Shown: one piece after another, positions 38,301 through 48,146 of the stretch | Position numbering within the stretch: the first letter of the stretch is position 1 | How the letters are laid out: every line of letters begins with the position of its first letter | Assembly: GCA_010645155.1 (NCBI GenBank) | Contig: CM021323.1 | Location: 1,323,873-1,387,872, forward strand | Length of the DNA stretch: 64,000 bases | Direction: 5' to 3' | DNA from: Tigriopus japonicus | Taxonomy: Eukaryota > Arthropoda > Copepoda > Harpacticoida > Harpacticidae | The notes under the pieces: model-generated | What the model was told of the DNA's origin: nothing | What the model saw: the letters and a program-made list of their open reading frames with translations, nothing else | Databases searched by the model: none | Position numbers and translations under genes: made by a program

Positions 38301-41300
38301 GTGGAAACAACTGTACCCGAGGTTGTCTGGTCCATTTCCGTGGAAGAGTCAGAGTCTGAAGGAATAGATCCAAGAGTTACTGTCTCGTCGCTGATAAGTT
38401 CATCAGAGTCCGTTGTTGTGTCAAGAATGCCTGTGGTGGCGTTACGGTCTGAGTCTAAAAAAGATGTGGTCAAGTCCAATGAAATGGTTGTTGATACTGT
38501 GTCGTTTGAATCAAGGTCAGGCGCATTTGTCGTAGAATCAAAGGCCATGGTTGTTTCCATTTCGCCGGTTGAAGCGTTGGCAGAGACAGATGAGGGGACT
38601 GAACCTGCAGTAGTGGGGAATATGATAGCGTCATCGTTGTCGGTGTCGTCGTCTAAGATGTCAGAGTCAGCAGGGAGACCCTCCAGGGCCGATGCCGTTG
38701 AAGTTGGAATGGATGGTTCATCTGGTGAAGTTGTGGCTCCTTGTGTGGTGGTCTCGTCCACTGAGCTTGTTGAAGAAGAGAGGGCGTCCTCCTGATCTCC
38801 AGTTACTTCTCCTGGGAGAACTGATGGACCGAAGGTGGTAAGTTCAGGTTTGTCTGTTTTCATTGATTGGCCTTCCTCTTCGCTGGCAGAGGCTGAAGCG
38901 GCCTCAGAGGTTAATTCCATTGCCTCCGTGGTTGGAAGGATATCTGCACTGGTAGTAGTGTCTTTATTCTCCTCAACAGCAGGCATTACAACCTCAACTG
39001 TTGCTTCGCTTTCAGTGGAACTAGAGTCAGAGGGCTTCACAGACTCAGAGTCGGTTTCATTGTCAGTGTCATCATCCAAAATCTCTCCATCAATTGATGC
39101 TGAAGCTCCGGTAGTTGTTTGTGAATCTTCAGTGGAAACTTGTTCCGAACTGTCCGTGGTTGAAAGGGCTGCTGGAATGGTGGTGGTTTCTAATTCCTGA
39201 TCACTGGATTGTACGGAACCCACAGTGGTCGATCCCAAACCTTGAGTGGAAGAAGATTCTGAAGGCTTCACAGAATCGGAGTCTGTTGCATCTGCATCGG
39301 CATCATCATCCTGAATCTCGTCTTCAATTAATTCTGAAGCTTTAGTAGTAGTTTCTACCGAGCCCTCAGTGGTGACGGAACCATCCCCGATGGTTGTGGT
39401 CTCCAATTCCTGAGCAATACTTGACAGAGAGTCAAGGGTAGTTGATGCAATGCCTTCGCTGGAACCAAATTCTGAAGGTTTCATGGTCAGTGCGTCAGTT
39501 TCATCGTCTGTGTCATCATCCAAAATCTCTCCATCAATGGAAGTTGATGCCCCAGTTGTAGATTGGATTCCTCCAATGGAAGTTTGTTCAAAGCCTTCAG
39601 TGATTGAAACGTTATCTCCAATTGTAGTGGTTTCCGATTCTTGATTGCCTGTTTCAAGTGAATCAGCAGTGGTTGATCCAATGGTTTCTGTGGAGCTCGA
39701 TTCTTCAGGTTTCACAGAATCTGAATCAGTCTCATATTCTGTGTCATCATCCAGGATCTCTTCATCAATTGAAACTGAAGCGCCAGTTGTTGTTGTTTGA
39801 ATATCTACATTAGATGCTTGATCGAATGCTTCTGTGGTTGATAAGGTGTCAGCAATGGTTGTGGTTTCCGATTCTTGATCATTTGAAGCGACTGAGCCGA
39901 GAGTACTTGATCCAACGCTTTCTGAAGAACTAGATTCCTCTGGTTTCTCAGATTCTGAGACATCGTCCGCATCATCATCCATGATCTCGTCACCAACCAA
40001 TGTGGAAGCTCCAGTTGTTGATGGTATGTCTCCGATGGAAGTCTGTTGCAAATTTTCGGTGGTTGACCCAACGTCTGCCAAAGTGGTGGTTTCGGATTCT
40101 TGATCGGTAGTAATTAGCGAATCCTCTGTGGTTGACCCAATGCTTTCACTTGCACTTGGTTCAGCAGGCTTCATGGTTTCAACCTCTGCTTCATAGTCCG
40201 TATCGTCATCCAAAATCTCGTCATCAACCATAGTGGCTGCAGTTGCTGGTGATAAGCCTTCAGTAGAAGTTTGTTGGATACCTTCAGTGGTTGAAACAAC
40301 ATCAGCCACTGTGGTAGAATCCTGGTCGGTTATCAGTGAGGAATCAGCAGTAGTGGCATCACCCCCTTCAATGGAGCCATCAGCCTCGGGTTTAACGGGT
40401 TCGGGGGCCTCGTCGGTAGCGTCATCATCTAAAATTTCTCCGTCAATCGAGACATTGGATGCAGTGGTTGAAATGGTATCTGCCATAGTGGTCATATCGG
40501 ATTCTTGATCCGTGGTTGATTGGGAACTAGGAGTAGTCGATTCAGAGCTTTCAGTGGAAGTAGATTCTTCGGGTTTGAGTGTTGGTTCGATGGCCTCCTC
40601 GGGTTTCACGGGCGCAATATCAGTTTCATCATCGGTGTCATCATCAATAATTTCATCGTCAATGATTGTCGAGCCTCCAGTCGTTGATTGGATGTCTCCA
40701 GTGAGAATTTGTTCTAAGGCTTGAGTAGTAGAGGATTCATCGGCAAAAGTGGTAGTTTCAGACCCATCTGTGGTCATTTGAGAACCTTCCGTGGTGGTTT
40801 CAGAGCTTCCAATGGCATCAGAATCCACAGGTTTGACAGGTTTTATCTCTTCCTCATCGTTGATGTCATCGTCCAAAATCTCGTCATCCAAACCTACAGA
40901 AGCGTCACTAGTTGATGACTGAATGTCTCCAACAGAGGTTTGTTCCGAATCCTCAGTGGTTGAAACGGTATCTCCAGCAGTAGTGGTCTCCAATCCCTGT
41001 TCAGTTGTGATTAATGAATCCGCAGTAGTAGATCCAATTACTTCTGGCTTCAAAAGTTCAGAATCAGTTTCATCTTCAGCGTCATCATCCTGAATTTCTT
41101 CATCAATGGATGCTTGAGGTTGTGCTGTTGTCACCTTGTCTCCATCTTGTTCCTCCCCAAGATCGACTGAACCACTTGATGCGGTGGTGCTATCGGCGAT
41201 AATGTTATCCGTGGAACTCTGTTCTGAGACCGCATCATTTTGTTCTTGGCCACCATCAACCATGGTATCACTCTCGGTAGTTACCGATGGGGATGAGGTT

Positions 41301-44185
41301 GTCGAGCTCTCGTCCTTGATGATCTCTTGGTCATCTCCAGCCACGACGGATGTCGTTGGAGAAGTTGTGGCTAGAGCCTCATCCGATTCTTGTGTGGTGA
41401 TTTGCTCGCTTGATGTGGTCCCCTCTTGAGCGGTAGTTGATCCAACTGAGGCTGAAGTTGTCGCTGAAACAGTTTCTTCGTCTTCAGAGTAATAATCATC
41501 GTCTAAAATCTCGTTTGGGTCAGTTTGTTCCAAAAGCTCGAGACAATCGTATGTGGGACAACACTGTCCTTCTGTGTAAACAGGTTTGCAATCAACATAA
41601 TTTTGAGGAGGGGGAAGGCAATCGACAGTGGCACAAACAACTTCTCCCTTGTAACATTGACAAAGGCTGTCACATGGGTTTTGAGAGGGAATATCGGCAC
41701 CATCCTCATAGGTTGTTCCATTCACGGTGCAAGTGGTCTTATCCGTTGCTCCAACCACAGTAGCAGTTGTAGCCTCAGTATCTGGTACGACTGTTGTGGA
41801 ATCCAAGGGTTTGACTTGAGCTGCAGACTCCGGCTCTTGGAAGGATTCGGTAATGTTTGCTTCATTAGCGTCTTGAACCAAAGTGGATCCTTGTCCTTGC
41901 TGGGATCCAGTGCCATTATCCTCAACTCCGGCTAATGGCAGTTCAATGTCATCCTCATCGTCGTCTTGAATTTCATCAGTAGGCTCCTTTTCCTCTCCAT
42001 CACCTCCAGGGAAGAGAAGTTCATCGCCGTTGGTCTGGTCAATTTCAGTGGGAATGGTCGTTGCACCCACAGAATCCAGAATGTCGGTAATATTATTTGG
42101 GGCTAAAAATGACAAAGAGTTCTGTTTAGATAGTTTCAACATTGTCTGTTGTGAGTTGAATTGTCAAGCTTACTGCAAATATATTCCTTGGTACAACATT
42201 CTCCTTCTGGGGGTGGAAGTGCAATGCAGTTGTCGGTTTCACCTTCCAAGGGACCGCCCATACAAGGATCAATAGCACAAATGATGTCGCCTCCCATGCA
42301 ATAGCAGTGTTCACAAGGGTCTGTGGTCTCAATATTCGTGCCTTCTTCAATGAAGTTCCCATTTTGATAACATCCATTTTTAGCCGGTAATGCCGTGGTT
42401 TCTGTTTCACCATCTAGTCCAATTAAGCCGCCTTGTCCCGGAAAATAGATTCCATCTTCTGAAAGAATAATTATACACTGTGTCATGATGGGCTGACGAC
42501 ATGTACCCAAGGTTAATGCACTTACTGCACATGTATTTAACCGGGCAACAAACTCCCTCTTGAAAGATGGGTTCACATCCAGGAACTTTGAGTCGGCATT
42601 CCTGCATGACGCAAGCGGTGTGGTTCCGAATGCAATAACACAATTCGCAAGGGTTGTTGGGATCTCTGGGGATCTAATAAAAATAGCAATTGAACAATGA
42701 GATTCCAAGTGGTTTCAGCTTCAATGCAAGTCCGTTCCAACTTACTTGCATTCCATCCATATAGAATTGATCATCGATATCGCAACCTTGTCCGGGAATG
42801 GAAGTCATTGGCAGGGCAGAAATGTTCGCGGAGGCACTGATCACACTGAAACCATCCGTGGAAGTCGACGAAATGGCTGAAGCGGATTCGTCCGACAACA
42901 TTGGAGGAGGCAATGTGGTACTCGTCCAAAGCTCTACTGGCACTGCAATGTAAAAAAAGAAACTCTTAATATGGATGGATCCCATGGACAACAAACTTAC
43001 GTTTTGAGTCTTGTGATTGTTTCCCTAGTTTGTGAGCAGACTCTTTTCTTTACCTTGTGGGCACATGATGGTTGGACAACACTGATCCTCGTGTTTCTCG
43101 ACCACGCAGTTCTTCCCCACGGGTTTGATGAATGGGCACACATTGAGATAACACATGAGCATCTGGTTCTTGCAAGTGCAGTTCAGGCAAGGTTCATTCG
43201 TTTTGATCTGGTCGCCCTCATTGTAATATTGATATTGATAGTAACAGCCTGTGAATGAAATCGAGAAAAGTCGTGCTCAATGTTTTTTTGCGAAAACAAG
43301 CGCGTTATTTCGTATGGACAGACTTACGATTAGAAGCTTCTCTCCTGTGTCTGACTACAAGAAGTGTGTTAAGAAATGTACAGTGTTAGTTTAAAAAAGG
43401 TACAGAGCATGAAGAAATGATCGAGTGTGTTTGATTGAAGTTCTACTTACCATCTTGGGGGAAATCCAGTTCTTTGTCCCAGGATTCCAAGGGAGCTAAA
43501 ACAACGGATGGAGAGAGAATTTTGAGAGAATTTTCATCAACTATTTTCCAAAGGAAATTGCCAAGGCGGGATTCCCATTGTTTTTGTGAGCTTTGGCATA
43601 TAAATTTATCATGTGGGGAATGCATTCATCATTCAAAGTGGAGATTCTCGTTCAGGCCTCCTTCCATCTAAATCACCGTTATTACAACGAGTACTAGGTA
43701 ATATCGGAGAAATTGGAAAATTGGAGGCCAACAAATTGCAGGGTTTCACTGTCGTTTCGTTTCCTTGTCTTGGGCATCAAAATGGCTCTGGCTGGCATTT
43801 TTGTCTTCGCAAGCAACTCATATTTTGATTTAATTATTACCCTCTATGACCTGCGCAAGAAACAACCACTTTTTGTTGTTGTTCCATATTCATTTCTCAC
43901 ACATTTTAGGCATATACGTAATACGTGCACCGCAACAACTTGGCTCACGTTTCTCCAAGTGTGCTGGATCACGCTTTGGTGCCAAGGCCTTCTATTTTAT
44001 TCATTGTCCCAATTCTGGCATGATTCCAGTAATCCTTTATCCATCTCTTTTGTCCACCAGTACAGTGCTTGTACTACATACATACCTGCTTGAACTGACG
44101 CCAAAAGAAGCGAGCTGAGCCAGAGAGCCATAAGTAGGGACCATATCCAGCGGTGAAATCCTTGCCCTGAATCAAGACTTGTCAT
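32319..44185 (-). CDS. Giant secreted tenectin-like protein: nine VWC modules, acidic mucin-like linkers, RGD (11 coding exons)
   Basis: Coding exons, minus strand: 44185..44086, 43495..43451, 43354..43328, 43248..43054, 42942..42746, 42673..42526, 42458..42174, 42102..37300, 37103..37008, 36943..32485, 32403..32319. All introns are GT-AG and all phases match, giving 10,440 bases and 3,479 residues. Residues 1-33 are a signal peptide. Residues 50-53 read RHRR, a furin-like site. VWC modules lie at about 59-120, 176-237, 267-332, 457-519, 1871-1933, 1968-2031, 2881-2942 and 3325-3383. The ninth (3428-3466) ends without the CCP half. Linkers 520-1870 and 2032-2880 are Ser/Thr/Glu/Asp-rich, suggesting dense O-glycosylation. 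RGD is at 3351-3353. Known: arthropod tenectin combines VWC modules, PTS-rich linkers and RGD and binds integrin in embryonic matrix. Inferred: orthology and a matrix role. Another VWC-mucin family remains possible. Exon structure is very secure, the name less so. Confidence 0.85.
32781..32789 (-). other. Codons of the RGD tripeptide in VWC8
   Basis: AGA GGA GAT on the minus strand encodes Arg3351-Gly-Asp3353, directly after the CFC pair of VWC8. The sister modules have MGGD, IDGE, YKGE, VDSE or NYGH at the aligned place. It is the only RGD I found in the protein, and sits on an exposed turn as expected for an integrin site. Confidence 0.75.
34993..35286 (-). repeat. Perfect 147-bp tandem duplication inside exon 10
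   Basis: Bases 34993-35139 and 35140-35286 are identical, encoding the same 49-residue acidic Ser/Thr unit twice. Three or more diverged copies of the same unit lie beside them (about 34.68-34.99 kb), recognisable by repeated EGSITT, VESVTMS and GTMASDLD segments. The copy identity marks a recent expansion, or an assembly artefact. Confidence 0.9.
37664..37807 (-). repeat. Pair of CLLFNNC loop motifs in exon 8
   Basis: Codons at 37664-37684 and 37787-37807 encode the same heptapeptide CLLFNNC, identical over 18 bases and 123 bases apart. They sit in an otherwise cysteine-free acidic linker just before VWC5, so each could close its own small disulphide loop or pair with the other. Confidence 0.7.
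38990..41110 (-). repeat. Ten-unit array of about 225 bp (75 residues) with EIxDDD marker in exon 8
   Basis: Ten diverged units begin with E-I-[LIQM]-D-D-D near plus positions 41085, 40866, 40640, 40425, 40207, 39975, 39748, 39510, 39303 and 39070. Each continues with an acidic patch, a K-P-E/S element, a GSTT-xxSL segment, QESETTT-xAD, STTE, QTS and DIQSTTGAS. Copies differ by many substitutions, so the array is old and under some constraint at the EIxDDD and KPE elements. It spans about residues 655-1360. Confidence 0.85.
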
Positions 44186-44236
44186 GATGTGTCTTTTATC
44201 GCGGGGCAATCCTGAGAAGACAGTAATGACCAATCT
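44186..44236 (-). other. 5' UTR part of first coding exon with upstream splice acceptor
   Basis: A pyrimidine-rich tract ending in TTTTCCAG has its AG at 44235-44236. That would open the exon at 44234, 49 bases before the ATG at 44185. This suggests at least one further non-coding exon and a promoter to the right, which I could not place. An upstream in-frame ATG at 44293 would give a longer, less signal-like N-terminus and is not preferred. Confidence 0.5.
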
Positions 44237-47200
44237 GGAAAATAAACGCAAGAGAGGGATGTCTTCATGAGTGATTCGGGTGTGTATGTCCAAACTTTAA
44301 ACGTGGAGCTTCCTAGAACTCTTTAGCCGTTGTTCAATATTTGTTGACCAGAAACAAAATCCTGTCAACAAACCCATCCGTATTTGCCAGAGGAGACCTT
44401 CCATCCCTCCACTTCGAAGGAGGCATGGGTTCGCGGTAAGTGCATGATTATGTTGGAATCGTACTTCCCAGCGATCCACTTCAGACTGTCCGAACTTGTT
44501 TCCGTGTTTGCAACTTCAACCAACACTTACGTAGTTTTCGTCCTGGCCAACTACGCACTATGTACAGTACTCATCCTATTGATGGGTTTTGCCCTCCCTC
44601 AAAGTTTTGAGTAGAATCTAGAGATGCTCACTGTATCTGAATCTAATCAAGAGTTTGATTTCGTCGCCTTATAGGCGAAATATCTTGACAAGGCATTTTC
44701 GCTTTGGCATTGTTTCACGGCCATGGATGACGATCCAAAACGACTCTCCAAACTCTCGTGGCGCTTTTGATGAATTGACGACCTTAACAATATCTGGGTC
44801 AGCCTCAGGTGACACCTTAGCAATACGTGCGTCTCACGCAGCCACTTGAATGAAACTAGAAATGAAGCCCACTTTCTCGGGTGGTTACAAGATCATCGAA
44901 CCGTGACCTAAAACGCCAAATATTGTAATCAGAGCACCCATTGTTAGAGTTGGAGCCCAATCCTATTGTAGTTTTGAGAAGAGAACGATCTCTATTCAAC
45001 CATTGCTTATCAAGATGCTAGTTACTAATCCCTACGAAAATGAATAAAATTTGACTTAACATGTCTGCCGAACAATCCCAAAACATGCAGTATTTTTCGA
45101 AGGAGATCATAAAAGTTGAGCTCATTCTCGTAAGACAAGGGCGAAGGTCCTTATCTGCTCCACCATCCACTCAATCCCAGACATACGCATACAACCGTCA
45201 TCATCCTTGTATATCATGAGTTGTGACTTTTTGAGTGTCCAATGAACCTCAGCATGATTATTTGGCATATTGTACGAGGTTTGTTCGGCCATCTTTCAAT
45301 TCAGCTTGTGTGTGAATAATATTATTGACAACTACCTCCTAGACGATTGAGTGGACGGAGTGAGTCCAGACATACTCTTTGACCTTTGATAGCAACGGGG
45401 ATTTCAAAACTTACAATCCTTCTCGTTTAATGTAGTACAGGGTGTGTGAGTGGAGATTCCCATCACGGACTAACCACTCAAGCCATTTACGGGGAATCTG
45501 AACCACGTCATCTGCAAGTGGGTGTATGTACAATCCCAATGATGACATTATTTTGAGGAACCTCAAATCGCGTCAGCATTCCATCGGAAGGAGCTCCTTC
45601 CAATGTATGGATCAATAGGATTGTTCAGCATTCTTTTAATAATGACCATGACTCGACAATTGAAGCAAATCTTGGGCTACTGTTCATACCCTGCAATCAG
45701 TGTGATTGTGGCATGCTATCCTGACAAACAAAAAGCCCGTTTTACGCCAGTTTTCCCCAAGAAATAACGATGTACGTACACCATAACGACTGGATTTGTG
45801 TCCAAGCAAAAGATATGGAATGCACGGTTCCCCGTTCACAAAGTAGATCGTGCAACATCTTCTCCAAGGACGTCGTTCATCATGGTGGAGACAGTCAATG
45901 AAATGAATGCTCAGCAAGCCACTCCATTTAGCGTACGGTATTATTGTAATCATCATATAGGGACTCATCCAATTCCAATAGATTGATGGAAGATTATGGG
46001 TTGGCCATGAATTTCAAGATAGACTGCTTGAGTCTTCAATTGAGCGGATTGATTGAATACGGATAATTGACGTAATCATTGCTTGCGAGGCCCTAACCAT
46101 TGGCCTTGGTGACCTCTGAAATCAATCCACTGGATAAGCCCACCCCTTCCTTCCCTTTCAAACCCAAGACCTTCCATCATTATGGAGAAACTGCCTTTTT
46201 GTTCATTTTTTGTTGGGTTCTTGTAATGGTTTCCCTAGACAGAGAGGTGGTTTTGTACTCTCGGGTGAGCAATTTTGTCGTGGAAATCCATTCCGAGAGA
46301 GACCACACACGCACATTTTGTGGCCCCAATCCGAAATGAAAAAAAGGCAACAAAACTCACGTTTGAACGTCGTGACGTGGGCTCACTTTCTCATATGTTT
46401 GGAGTCGCATCAACCAACAACCTTTCTTCTTAGCTTCCTTTAAGCTTAAGGCTCGGAATTGCGTGTTGATGTATTATCAAATATCAATCCCTGAAGACAA
46501 ATACCGGAGAACAATATCGCCCGGAGAAGAAAGACCCACAACGCGAGCTTTTGGAAGACGTAATGAGAGAAATCTTTCACGGTAGCGATTCTAAGAGGAG
46601 CGTAAATTAGCGTCTTTTGTCTAAGGCCCTGAAGCGGGCCCAGAATCTCTCCCGGAAGAGGACATTCCATGACCCACGAGAAAGTGCTTTGGACCGCTTC
46701 TTCGAATAGAGCTAATTGCAGTCGTCACAAGACCCCCTGCCATGACCGAGATCCAACCAGGATGGATCGGCAGATCCTTTTGATGATGGAGAATGATATA
46801 CCCCCTCATTCGGTGAAGATGAGGCGAGCAAGATCTACTCGGCAAGTTGAGGAGTATCTCGAATAAGAAGGGCACCAATGTTAATAAGTGAGAGTTTGAT
46901 GGGCTAAGGTCCTCAGGCAGTGGCCTCTCTCGAGAATGGGATGGCCCCAAAGCTAGGAGAGCTTGTATGTTTGAGGGCACCACCCAGCAAACTCATCGCG
47001 TTTCATGGTACGATAGGCCTACTTCACCATTTTCCTGTTGGCCATTGTTTCTTGCGGCTATTTGAATGACCCAGCGGGATGGGAAAATTAGCAATTATTG
47101 ATGCCCGCTATGCTATTCAAAGCCACTCGCTCACCTTCTTTCTACCTTCGAACTTCATCAGAGATGGAAAGTTGTGGTGGCCTAATTCCAATCGAGGCCT

Positions 47201-47370
47201 TACGGCAAACCCAAACCCTGATCTGGAATGTGAACATTTGCACCTCGTTCTGGTAAGTGTAGTAGTAGGATAGTGACTGATGGCATTGAAGAACAATGGG
47301 AATCGGTTTGAACGATGATACTTCGAGTAGGCCTCGGTGCAAAGTCGCCATTGGTTTGCAAACCACCACC

Positions 47371-47395
47371 TCGTCGTCGTCGTCGTCGTCGTCGT
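47371..47395. repeat. (GTC)n microsatellite
   Basis: A pure trinucleotide run of about eight units; opposite-strand frames here read as Asp or Thr runs and are artefacts. Confidence 0.85.
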
Positions 47396-48109
47396 TTCTC
47401 TCGGTGCGAGAAAGTTCCATTTCAATTAGGAATGAAATTGGAACCGGTTCCTCTGGATGCATGTGTTTCGTCTTCCAAGGAAAATGTGCACTCCCCGTTG
47501 CTGCTATGCCAAAATGATTTCCGTATCCAAACGAATCTTGGCTTGGTGGGCCTGTCACTTTTAAAAATGGTCGTCTGTAGCCATCGCCTCATTTGGTTGG
47601 GGACGAGATTTGCAAATTTAGGGAGGCCTCCCTTTGAGTACTTGAGATGGGAATTCTCTTTAAGTGCAAACAATGTAGGGGTTGTTATGATTAGCATTCT
47701 AGTGAGATGAATGATCACGTGTGTGAATATTCACCGCCTTTCATTGATCATCCATCAAAACAAAGGCTATCCATCTAAATCGATCGTTCATTTTCCCATC
47801 CGCAACTATACACGTAGACGGACAAAACGCTCCCTGACTGAAGAGATTCAAGCACTACCTAAAGAAGGTCTCCTCGCCAATCTTCTCGACCATGTTGGTA
47901 TTTATCAAAAAGATTAATCACCCGACCAACACTCGTCTCGACACCACGGCTTTGTACCCTAGTCCCTACGATTATGATTATTACTATCACTATCGCCATC
48001 AACTCCGCATGTCCTGGTTGAACCCAGGATGGCTCTCCATTGGTTCGATCACTTTCACTTTTGCCGAGAGCTTCACGACAAGAATATCCGGAATTCAGTC
48101 CGACCTCTG

Positions 48110-48146
48110 AACAACAACAGTGACAACAACAACAACAACAACAACA
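48110..48146. repeat. (AAC)n microsatellite
   Basis: A trinucleotide run with one interruption near the left end. Confidence 0.85.

Noticed and set aside
38196..38795. 199-codon plus-strand frame and its neighbours across 38.8-41.4 kb
   Set aside because: Antisense shadows of the repeat array in exon 8, with the same Val/Ser/Glu bias and the same period as the real repeats.
38990..41110. Regularly spaced repeats resembling a CRISPR array
   Set aside because: The repeats are diverged, translate as an in-frame protein repeat, and sit in a spliced eukaryotic exon.
46446..46983. Two adjacent minus-strand frames
   Set aside because: Different frames with no splice sites that join them and no recognisable domain.
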